Shown: in pieces, positions 33,150 through 40,295 of the stretch
Layout of the letters: each line of letters opens with the position of its first letter
How positions within the stretch are numbered: position 1 is the first letter of the stretch
Origin: a bacterium
Lineage (GTDB): Bacteria > Zhuqueibacterota > Zhuqueibacteria > Zhuqueibacterales > Geothermadaptataceae
Direction: 5' to 3'
Assembly: GCA_024275575.1 (NCBI GenBank)
Contig: JAJRYV010000053.1
Coordinates: 1 to 40,295 of the forward strand
DNA length: 40,295 nucleotides
Program-made: the position numbers and the translations under genes
Notes under the pieces: model-generated
Database searches by the model: none
Told to the model about the DNA's origin: nothing
What the model saw: only the letters and a program-made list of their open reading frames with translations

Positions 33150-35465
33150 ATGGCAGCATTTTTTAATCAAAAATTCAAATGCACCCGATCTGTTCTTTTT
33201 TTGATTTATCTATTCTTCTTCAATTCAGGGGTGAAAGCTCAATTAAATAACTGGACGACATTCACAGCCATGCGTGAAGTTGTCGAATTTGTCGAACTCG
33301 ATGGTTCGATCTGGGCTGCAACAACCGGCGGCCTGCTGATTTACGATATTTCCAGCGAACGGTACCAGTCTTTCACAAATACCAGCGGGCTGGCATCGAA
33401 TGATATTTCATCCATCAGCGTCGATGAATTTCAGCGCGTCTGGGTTGCCCAGTCGAACGGGTTTATCCATATTTTTAATTCGGCGACACGGGAAATTGAG
33501 GATGTCATCAGTGTTTTCGAAAATACATATATTCACAACATGTTATCAGTCGGCGACACGATGTATATTTCGCTGAATGTCGGTGTCAGTGAATATCGCA
33601 TAGACCGGCAGGAATCGAAGGAGATTTACCGCCAGCTCGGCGAAAACATTCCTGAAGAAATACCGGTCATCAAAACACTTGTGCTAAACAACCATCTTTA
33701 TGCAGCGACCGGCAACGGCCTGAGCAAGGCAGCTTTGAGCTTGACCAATCTCAAAGCGCCGCAAAGCTGGCAGACATATTCAGTAATCGATGGTTTGCCT
33801 TCAAACAAAATACAGGATTTAGCTATTTACCAGGGCAACATATTGATTGCGACCAATGCCGGTCTGAGCCAGGAAAATGACAACGGCATCGTCGATTTCA
33901 GCGCTGCGCTGCCCTCAAAAAACATCATCTCTCTCGCAGTTGCCGATGATGGCGGTACTGAAACCGTCTATATTGCAACTGTCTCCAACATCTATTCTTC
34001 CAATGATTTGCAATCCTGGAACCGTCTGCCGCAGGTGCGCGACTCGAATAACTTAATCAGCCAGATCAAAATGATCGATGGCCAGCTTTGGGCGGCTTTC
34101 ATTGCAAACGGGCTGGTCACCTCGCCATTTGCTTTGGCACGGTTCGACGCAACTCTGAATGAATGGCGGACTTTCGCACCAAACGGGCCTAAAACGAGGA
34201 CGTTCAACAGCATCGCTTTTGATCCCAATAGCGGCCTGCTCTGGGCTGCGGCGCAGGGGATAATGGCCTACGACGGTACGCAGTGGTATAATTTTGAAGA
34301 TTCCGATATTTTTTCCAAAGGCGATTTCCGCAAGGTTGTCATCGACAAACAAGGGCGAAAATGGTTTGGCCACTGGGGTGACGGAATATTCGTTCTTAGT
34401 GGCAACCCTGATGAGTTTTCCTGGCAATTCTTCGATCAGACGGATAATAGATTATCTCCGATTTCCAGCACTAGTGGCGGAGATTTTGTCGTCGTCGATG
34501 AAATGGCGGTCGATGCAGCCGGCAATATCTGGATTTCCAATTTCATCCCGGCTTCCGGGCGGCCGATCGCAGTAGTCGATGCCGGCTTGCAAAACTGGTA
34601 TTATTTTTCTCTTGCTGAAGGCATCCGCTCACCACATATCCATTCGATAATTGAAGATTTTCGCCGTCCCGGCTGGATATGGTATGGCAGCGGCGGCGTA
34701 CACGCAGGCCACCCGGGGAACGGCGTCGGTGTCATTGTGCATAACAATACCCTGGGGGATAAATCTGATGATGATTATAACCAGGGATTTAATACCGACG
34801 AAGGATTGCTCTCTCTCGATGTGCGCACAGTCGCACAGGATATGGATGGCACGATGTGGTTCGGCACACCGGACGGGCTCAATTTTTGGCTTTCAGGCAA
34901 TGTCAGCCAGTTCAGAGGGATTGCGGGCGGTGATAAACTGATTAGTACCGATATTAAAGTGATCAGAATTGATGTGACCAACAACAAATGGATTGGCACC
35001 AGCAGTGGCATTACGGTAATCGCACCGGGCAATAACGGGTTGACTCATTACACGACGGATAATAGCCCGATCGTCAGCAATGATATCAAAGATATCACTT
35101 TTAACCCGGAAAACGGCGATGTTTACATTGCGACGACGCAGGGGCTGTCCATCCTCAGCACACCTTTCGCAAGACCGAAAAAAGATTTTACACAAATATT
35201 AGGATTCCCCAATCCTTTTATCATTTCAGACGGCAGCGAGACTTTTAAATTCGGCAATTTGATGGCCGAATCAGGAATAAAAATCTTCGCCGCGAACGGC
35301 ACTTTTGTTCGGGATTTTGAACCGGGAGCTTTTTCCGGTGCAACCCCGGAATGGGATGGCCGTGATGAAAATAAACAGTTGGTCGGCAGTGGAGTCTATT
35401 TTTTTATTGGATACACAGAAAATGGTGATTCCGGCGTCGGTAAAATAGCTGTTATTCGAAAATAA
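33150..35465 (+). CDS. Secreted beta-propeller protein with FlgD/T9SS-like C-terminal domain
   Basis: 771 residues from ATG 33150. A signal peptide ('SVLFLIYLFFFNSGVKAQ') is followed by two-component-regulator-type propeller repeats ('SIWAATTGGLLIYD', 'LYAATGNGLSKA', 'LWAAAQGIMAYDGTQWYNF', 'RKWFGHWGDGIFVL'). The C-terminus has 'LGFPNPFIISDG', then 'TPEWDGRDENKQLVGSGVYF'. That pattern is an FlgD-like Ig or sorting domain common in secreted FCB proteins and resembles PorZ-type architecture. No histidine kinase or output domain is present, so it is not a sensor kinase. It starts three bases after the ribH stop and is followed five bases later by recN, but functional relation to either is unlikely. 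Confidence 0.85.
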   Translation: MAAFFNQKFKCTRSVLFLIYLFFFNSGVKAQLNNWTTFTAMREVVEFVELDGSIWAATTGGLLIYDISSERYQSFTNTSGLASNDISSISVDEFQRVWVAQSNGFIHIFNSATREIEDVISVFENTYIHNMLSVGDTMYISLNVGVSEYRIDRQESKEIYRQLGENIPEEIPVIKTLVLNNHLYAATGNGLSKAALSLTNLKAPQSWQTYSVIDGLPSNKIQDLAIYQGNILIATNAGLSQENDNGIVDFSAALPSKNIISLAVADDGGTETVYIATVSNIYSSNDLQSWNRLPQVRDSNNLISQIKMIDGQLWAAFIANGLVTSPFALARFDATLNEWRTFAPNGPKTRTFNSIAFDPNSGLLWAAAQGIMAYDGTQWYNFEDSDIFSKGDFRKVVIDKQGRKWFGHWGDGIFVLSGNPDEFSWQFFDQTDNRLSPISSTSGGDFVVVDEMAVDAAGNIWISNFIPASGRPIAVVDAGLQNWYYFSLAEGIRSPHIHSIIEDFRRPGWIWYGSGGVHAGHPGNGVGVIVHNNTLGDKSDDDYNQGFNTDEGLLSLDVRTVAQDMDGTMWFGTPDGLNFWLSGNVSQFRGIAGGDKLISTDIKVIRIDVTNNKWIGTSSGITVIAPGNNGLTHYTTDNSPIVSNDIKDITFNPENGDVYIATTQGLSILSTPFARPKKDFTQILGFPNPFIISDGSETFKFGNLMAESGIKIFAANGTFVRDFEPGAFSGATPEWDGRDENKQLVGSGVYFFIGYTENGDSGVGKIAVIRK

Positions 35466-35470
35466 CGCCC

Positions 35471-37165
35471 ATGCTCAAACATGTTTTTATCAAAAACTTT
35501 GCAATTGTCGATGAGATTTCTCTCGATTTTCAGGCTGGTTTAAATGTCTTTACCGGTGAAACAGGCGCGGGAAAATCGATAATTGTCGGTGCGATCGGTG
35601 CTCTTCTCGGTGAAAAAATCCCAGCGGCTGCCATTCGTAACGGCGCCTCAAAGGCGATCATCGAGGGTGAGTTCGACATCTCATATTTGCCCCGTCTGCA
35701 TAAATTATTGCAAGATGCCGGTTTGCTCATGGATGATTTTCACTTGATATTGCGGCGGGAAATCAACGCCGCCGGCCGCTCACGCGCTTTTATTAACGAC
35801 AGCCCTGTAAAACTGCATGATTTAACGACCTGCAGCGCGCTTTTGCTCGATTTGCACGGTCAGCACACCCATCAGTCGCTTCTGCATGTCAAAGCCCACC
35901 TCGATTTTCTCGACGCTTACGGTAGTACCTTTTCACTGCGTGAAAAAGTTGGTGAATTATATAAAAACGCCGAGAATTTGCGCAAAGAACTTGCATCATT
36001 GTCGGTAAAGCAAAATGAAGTGCGGGCAAATGAAGATTTTCTGAAATTTCAATTGCAGGAAATTGAGTCCGTTGCACCGGAACCTGGCGAAGAAGAAATC
36101 TTGTTGCAGGACGAAAAAAAACTCGCCAATGCCCATGCGATACTTGAAAAAATCGACACTATAAACCATCGGATTTATGATGACGAGAATTCGGCTATCA
36201 GCGCCATATCGCAGAGCATCTCATTATTACAGGAACTCGGCGCTATCGATTCGCAGCTCGGCAACACTGTCAAAGATGTGGAGTCTGTGGTTCTGATTTT
36301 GGAAGAATTGGTACGTTCCCTGCAAAGCTATGCAGGAAAAATCGATACCGATTCTGATCAGTTGGAAATGATTCGCAACCGGCTGGCAGATTTTTCCTTT
36401 CTTAAAAAGAAGTATGGCCCAACGATTGAAAATGTCCTTGAACAGCGGCAAAAATTTGTTCGTGATTTAGCGCAAATCCAGTCGTTGGATGATGAAATTG
36501 CCGACAAGAATCAGGCCTGGTCTGTCGCTGTTGAAAGCTTTAAAAAACAGGCAATTGCCTTGTCTAATGAACGTCAGAAATCTGTAAAAAACCTGCAAAA
36601 AAAAATCCCTCAGATTTTGGCAACAATGGGCATGCCGCACACGAAATTTCATGTCGAAATTTCACAAAAAAATGAGGCAAAAAGCTGGTTTGAAATTGCT
36701 GGCACCGGCCTGAAAGCAAATGCTTCAGGTTTTGATCAGGTTGAGTTTTTTATCAAAACAAACCCCGGGCAAGCAACACATCCCCTGGTGCAAATTGCTT
36801 CCGGAGGGGAAGTTTCACGTATCATGCTGGCATTAAAATCGGTCATCGCTCATGCTGTGCAAATACCAGTTCTGCTTTTTGATGAAATCGATACCGGTGT
36901 CAGTGGTCGCGTTGCCCATGCTGTGGGGCAGAAATTACGGGAATTGGCCAAGTCGCATCAAATTATTTGCATCACACATCTTCCACAAATCGCCGGGGCC
37001 GGTGATTTTCATTATCTCGTTGAAAAAAGAAGCGATCAGGCGAGTGCATCGACACATGTTCGTCTGCTAAAAGATGATGAAAGAGAACATGCAATCGCCC
37101 AGTTACTGGCAGGAAAAGAGATTTCAGAAACACATATCGCAAGTGCGCGAGAATTATTAAAATAA
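35471..37165 (+). CDS. recN: DNA repair protein RecN
   Basis: 564 residues, near the usual length of about 555. RecN is an SMC-like ATPase recruited to double-strand breaks. Walker A is 'GETGAGKS' (29-36), the ABC signature 'ASGGEVSRIMLALKS' is near residue 443, and Walker B 'LLFDEIDTGVSGRVA' is near 467. A 'LLDLHGQHTHQSLL' segment follows the N-terminal ATPase half. The central region is a coiled coil that folds back on itself. Start ATG 35471 has no strong ribosome binding site, but the upstream stop is five bases away, so coupled translation is likely. Confidence 0.96.
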   Translation: MLKHVFIKNFAIVDEISLDFQAGLNVFTGETGAGKSIIVGAIGALLGEKIPAAAIRNGASKAIIEGEFDISYLPRLHKLLQDAGLLMDDFHLILRREINAAGRSRAFINDSPVKLHDLTTCSALLLDLHGQHTHQSLLHVKAHLDFLDAYGSTFSLREKVGELYKNAENLRKELASLSVKQNEVRANEDFLKFQLQEIESVAPEPGEEEILLQDEKKLANAHAILEKIDTINHRIYDDENSAISAISQSISLLQELGAIDSQLGNTVKDVESVVLILEELVRSLQSYAGKIDTDSDQLEMIRNRLADFSFLKKKYGPTIENVLEQRQKFVRDLAQIQSLDDEIADKNQAWSVAVESFKKQAIALSNERQKSVKNLQKKIPQILATMGMPHTKFHVEISQKNEAKSWFEIAGTGLKANASGFDQVEFFIKTNPGQATHPLVQIASGGEVSRIMLALKSVIAHAVQIPVLLFDEIDTGVSGRVAHAVGQKLRELAKSHQIICITHLPQIAGAGDFHYLVEKRSDQASASTHVRLLKDDEREHAIAQLLAGKEISETHIASARELLK

Positions 37166-37213
37166 AGCACAACTATTGGTTCTTTTTTTCACGCACAAAT
37201 TCTGCTAAGCAGG

Positions 37214-37248
37214 TATAATATGGTAACTACTTTTAGTGGTCCTTACCA
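37214..37248 (+). promoter_or_regulatory. Possible -10 element and leader hairpin upstream of the TPR gene
   Basis: TATAAT at 37214-37219 is a perfect -10 hexamer, but no good -35 was found 16-18 bases upstream. Immediately after it TGGTAA (37221-37226) pairs with TTACCA (37243-37248), and the inner ACTACT/AGTGGT bases can extend the stem. This could be a 5' stabilising hairpin of the downstream mRNA. Confidence 0.4.
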
Positions 37249-37311
37249 AACCTTCATGGAAGAAAGGATTGAACTACAGCTTGGACGTGCAAACCAAAGG
37301 AGCACATGCTA

Positions 37312-38499
37312 ATGAACAGAACACAAAAAATTCTCGGAAGTATCATTGTCAGCTTTCTTTTTATCGCGATGACGATGTTGCCAATGTGCGGTGTCAGCCT
37401 GCAGCGCCTTGACCCCGGCATGGAAGATTTGTCCATGATGGATGAAACCGACGGAGAATATCAGGATGATCTTCTGAGTAATATGGAACCGCTTGACGGC
37501 GAAACCGATTTTGCCGCAACAGATGGATTTTCCGATGCTGATTTCAGCGAAGGCGATGCCGTTGCAACAATGAATGACAGCTTCGAAAATCAGGATATCA
37601 TCGGCGATGCAGCAACAAGTGAAGATAATACCAGCGATTCGGAATGGAGTGATGATGGCTGGGGCGATGATAGTTTTGGCGATGATGCATGGGGAGAATC
37701 TACGGCATCCAATGCACAGGAAACACTGGCAGAAAATGCGGGTAGTGACAGTTTTGATGATGGTTTCGATTCTTTTGAAGACGGATCAGACACCTTCGTC
37801 ATGACCGAAGCGAACAATACCCAGCGAGCCGATGAAGAAAGCTGGATTACTCCGGAACTGATGGAAAGCTTGCAAAAAGAAATCGAAGATCTCGAACGCA
37901 TCGCCGACGCAAAAAACAGAACGGCAGACAGCCTGCGTCAGGTCAAACGGGAAACTGCCGACAATACTCCAAAGCAAAACATCGCAGCAACAAATGGTCA
38001 TATGAGCGAACTCGATGACAGCGATTTCATGGATTCCGCCGGTTTCGATTCAGAATTTGCTGATGCTGATATCAACCAGCCGAAAAGGGAATACTCCTCG
38101 GTAGCAGCCGATGGCTCCAATACAGCGATTGAAATCGCCTATGATCAGGCGAGAAACACATTGATCGATCGCAACTATAGCGACGCCATCAGTCAGTTCC
38201 GCAGTATGCTGGTTGAGCGGAATGCGGGGCATCTTGCCGATAATTGTCAATACTGGATTGGTGAGGCCTATTTTGCCAGAGGCGAATACCTGAAAGCGAT
38301 TATCGAATTTGAAAAAATCAATATCTTTCCAAATTCAAATAAAGCTGCCGACGCCCAATTGATGCTGGGTATCGCACTCATGCGAATTGGTGAAACCGAA
38401 CAAGCTGAGCAGGAATTTACCGATATCATCACGATGTCACCGAATAATTCCGCCGCCCAAAAAGCCAGCCGATATTTAACCGAACTCCCACAAGCATAA
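37312..38499 (+). CDS. Acidic envelope protein with C-terminal TPR repeats (YbgF/CpoB-like)
   Basis: 395 residues. The ATG at 37312 lies nine bases after AAAGGAG; an ATG six bases earlier has too little spacing. A hydrophobic N-terminus ('SIIVSFLFIAMTMLPMCG') may be a signal peptide or lipoprotein signal with an unusual lipobox. Residues about 30-160 are very acidic and rich in Asp, Ser, Gly ('DDGWGDDSFGDDAWGE'). A short coiled coil follows ('LMESLQKEIEDLERIADAKN'). TPR units fill the end: 'DQARNTLIDRNYSDAISQFR', 'NCQYWIGEAYFARGEYLKAI' and 'AQLMLGIALMRIGETEQAEQ'. This TPR pattern is that of Tol-Pal YbgF/CpoB proteins, which coordinate outer-membrane and peptidoglycan processes, but no tol or pal genes are nearby. 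Confidence 0.75.
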   Translation: MNRTQKILGSIIVSFLFIAMTMLPMCGVSLQRLDPGMEDLSMMDETDGEYQDDLLSNMEPLDGETDFAATDGFSDADFSEGDAVATMNDSFENQDIIGDAATSEDNTSDSEWSDDGWGDDSFGDDAWGESTASNAQETLAENAGSDSFDDGFDSFEDGSDTFVMTEANNTQRADEESWITPELMESLQKEIEDLERIADAKNRTADSLRQVKRETADNTPKQNIAATNGHMSELDDSDFMDSAGFDSEFADADINQPKREYSSVAADGSNTAIEIAYDQARNTLIDRNYSDAISQFRSMLVERNAGHLADNCQYWIGEAYFARGEYLKAIIEFEKINIFPNSNKAADAQLMLGIALMRIGETEQAEQEFTDIITMSPNNSAAQKASRYLTELPQA

Positions 38500-38511
38500 A
38501 TATAGATTCGA

Positions 38512-38539
38512 GGCTGCTCAATGATGGGTAGCCTTTTTT
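38512..38539 (+). terminator. Intrinsic terminator after the TPR gene
   Basis: GGCTGCTC (38512-38519) pairs with GGGTAGCC (38526-38533) through eight pairs including G-U wobbles, with six T following. It lies 12 bases after the stop of the TPR gene and separates it from dnaE. Confidence 0.8.
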
Positions 38540-38728
38540 CTTACCTTTCAATTTGCAATTCTTATCAATCTTTTTATATTTTCACAATATCCTCTCCGGA
38601 AAATATTTATTATTCTGATCATTATCATTTATTTTACAATCAAGCCAAACACATCAGCCGTTCGGAATTTAACATAATGAAATGTATGAATTTCGTACGA
38701 TAAAGTGAAAGCCACAATTGAGGAATTC

Positions 38729-40295
38729 ATGTCTAAATATATTCATTTGCACAATCATTCACATTATAGCCTCCTCGATGGCGCAAGCCGCATCGACAGT
38801 CTGGTCAGCAAAGCCGTTGAAAACAACATGGATGCCATAGCACTTACCGACCACGGGGTCATGTTTGGCGCGGTTGAATTTTACCAAAAATGTGATGCTG
38901 CCGGTATCAAACCGATCATCGGTGTCGAAGCCTATGTTGCACCGGGACACCGGAAGAACAAATCGAACCTTAATTTGAAAAAAGGGGAGACCACCAACCA
39001 CCTGATTTTGCTGGCAAAAGATGAGCAGGGCTATCGCAATCTTATGTACCTTGTTTCCATGGGATTCCTTGAAGGATTTTATTACAAACCACGGATAGAC
39101 AAAGCATTGCTGCGTGAGTATCACGAAGGAATAATTTGTACTTCAGCCTGTCTCAAGGGAGAAATCTCCTATAAAAGCAATGTTCTGGGTTACGAAGCTG
39201 CACGCGATGCCGCCTGTGAATATCGCGAAATATTCGGCGATGATTTTTACCTTGAAGTGCAAAATCACGGCATAGACAAGGAAGAAACAGCAGCAAAAAC
39301 CGTATTGGAAATCAGTAAAGAGTTGAGTATCCCGGCAATTTTAACCAATGATATCCACTATATCGATCGGCAGCATTCCGAAGCGCATGACGTTCTCCTT
39401 TGCCTGCAAACAGGAAAAGAAAGGAATGATCCCAAACGTATGCGCTATACGACGGATGAAATATATTTCAAATCCGAGACCGAAATGGAGCAATTATTTC
39501 CCGGGCATCCGGAACTCCTTTCAACGACGCGGGAAATTGCTGACAAGGTCAATTTCGCCATCGATTTTAATACGATTCATTTGCCTGATTTCGAACTACC
39601 GGAGAAAGATCGCGACCTTGAATTACAGGAATATCTTGAGAAAATTACTCACGAACTTTTGCGCCAGAGGTATGCGGCGGAAGAAATCGACGACAAACTT
39701 GTCGACCGTTTGAATTTTGAACTCGGTGTTATAAAAAAAACAGGCTATGCAGGATACTTTCTTATCACCTGGGATTTTATTCGCGCTGCACGGGAAATGG
39801 GGATCCCGGTTGGCCCCGGGCGTGGTTCTGCTGCAGGTAGTCTTGTTGCCTATTGCCTGAAAATTACAAATATAGACCCGATGAAATACGATCTGCTTTT
39901 TGAACGATTTCTCAACCCGGAACGGGTTTCCATGCCAGACATCGATATCGACTTTTGCTATGAACGGCGGGAAGAAGTTATCGATTATGTGCGTGATAAA
40001 TATGGACGTAATAATGTCGCCCAGATCATCACCTTTGGTACGATGGCTGCGCGTGCTGTCGTCCGGGATGTCGGCCGGGTGCTCAGCATCCGCTATGCTG
40101 ATGTCGACCGCATTGCCAAGATGATTCCGGCAACACTCGGCATCAAACTACCGGCAGCCATCAAACAAGTTCAGGAATTGCAGGATTTGCAGGATGCCGA
40201 TCCGGTCATCAAGCAGTTGATGGATTACTCGCAAGTTTTGGAAGGACTGGCCCGCCATGCTTCCACCCATGCAGCCGGTGTGGTTATTACGCCCA
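38729..40295 (+). CDS. dnaE: DNA polymerase III alpha subunit DnaE (3' end cut by window edge)
   Basis: About 522 residues are visible; the gene runs off the window. It is the replicative polymerase. The N-terminal PHP domain begins 'YIHLHNHSHYSLLDGASRID' and contains 'IALTDHGVMFG', whose histidines and acids bind metals. The polymerase palm has 'PVGPGRGSAAGSLVAYCL' and the catalytic aspartates D404 and D406 in 'PDIDIDF' (403-409). 'HASTHAAGVVI' follows near the edge. GAGGA precedes the ATG at 38729. The 190 bases before it are AT-rich and probably hold the promoter, but I could not define -35/-10 boxes. It reads in one frame throughout. Confidence 0.97.
   Translation, partial: MSKYIHLHNHSHYSLLDGASRIDSLVSKAVENNMDAIALTDHGVMFGAVEFYQKCDAAGIKPIIGVEAYVAPGHRKNKSNLNLKKGETTNHLILLAKDEQGYRNLMYLVSMGFLEGFYYKPRIDKALLREYHEGIICTSACLKGEISYKSNVLGYEAARDAACEYREIFGDDFYLEVQNHGIDKEETAAKTVLEISKELSIPAILTNDIHYIDRQHSEAHDVLLCLQTGKERNDPKRMRYTTDEIYFKSETEMEQLFPGHPELLSTTREIADKVNFAIDFNTIHLPDFELPEKDRDLELQEYLEKITHELLRQRYAAEEIDDKLVDRLNFELGVIKKTGYAGYFLITWDFIRAAREMGIPVGPGRGSAAGSLVAYCLKITNIDPMKYDLLFERFLNPERVSMPDIDIDFCYERREEVIDYVRDKYGRNNVAQIITFGTMAARAVVRDVGRVLSIRYADVDRIAKMIPATLGIKLPAAIKQVQELQDLQDADPVIKQLMDYSQVLEGLARHASTHAAGVVITP

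Noticed and set aside
1388-38500. Many opposite-strand or shifted open frames of 60-180 codons inside real genes
   Set aside because: They overlap well-supported genes, lack ribosome binding sites and show low-complexity shadow composition.
1-40295. Genome-wide stop codon reassignment explaining the interrupted genes
   Set aside because: TAA, TAG and TGA all end other genes at expected positions in this window.

Overview
The window looks like a chromosomal segment of a Gram-negative, probably environmental bacterium. Outer-membrane-type signals point to the Fibrobacteres-Chlorobi-Bacteroidetes neighbourhood, for example Calditrichota or KSB1-like lineages: a beta-propeller exoprotein ending in an FlgD/T9SS-like 'FPNPF ... 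GVYFF' domain, PEGA-domain kinases, and a MoxR/DUF58/vWA/DUF4175/DUF4159 block. This placement is inference from domain content only; no rRNA or other phylogenetic marker was compared. No mobile element, CRISPR array, tRNA or rRNA was found.

Layout. (1) 1-5.87 kb, minus strand: a twin-FHA membrane protein (cut by the window edge), a Ser/Thr kinase with a transmembrane segment and PEGA repeats, and a TPR membrane protein split by an in-frame TAG. This is a phospho-signalling and envelope group. (2) 6.1-6.6 kb, plus strand: moaC. (3) 6.65-10.3 kb, minus strand: two tandem paralogous long-chain acyl-CoA synthetases, then a 284-aa protein of unknown family. (4) 11.5-28.6 kb, plus strand: a long, tightly packed run of genes. 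It starts with an ECF sigma factor and a zinc-type anti-sigma factor. A lipoprotein, a TPR/gluzincin peptidase, two DUF4159 proteins, a MoxR ATPase, a DUF58 protein, a BatA-like vWA protein, a DUF4175-like coiled-coil membrane protein, a second vWA membrane protein and a C13/caspase-fold-like protein follow. (5) 28.7-33.1 kb, plus strand: a four-helix membrane protein, an FMN riboswitch with intrinsic terminator, and ribD-ribE-ribBA-ribH, a complete route from GTP and ribulose-5-phosphate to riboflavin except for the dephosphorylation step. (6) 33.1-40.3 kb, plus strand: a secreted propeller protein, recN, an acidic TPR protein, a terminator, and the 5' part of dnaE.

The most striking signal is that four genes are interrupted although their reading continues recognisably past the break. 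These are a TAG in the TPR gene (4733-4735), a TAA inside sigma region 4 (12051-12053), a one-base shift in the lipoprotein gene (about 13340-13378) and a one-base shift just before the last transmembrane helix of the BatA-like protein (about 21800). Three of the four lie in the sigma/MoxR locus. Consensus errors, recent decay of the locus and recoding are all possible; none can be excluded from the sequence alone. TAA, TAG and TGA all end other genes normally, so a genome-wide stop reassignment is unlikely.

The best candidate for a little-described system is the 17-kb sigma/anti-sigma/peptidase/DUF4159/MoxR/vWA locus. Its parts suggest an envelope-located chaperone or metal-insertion machine under ECF control.
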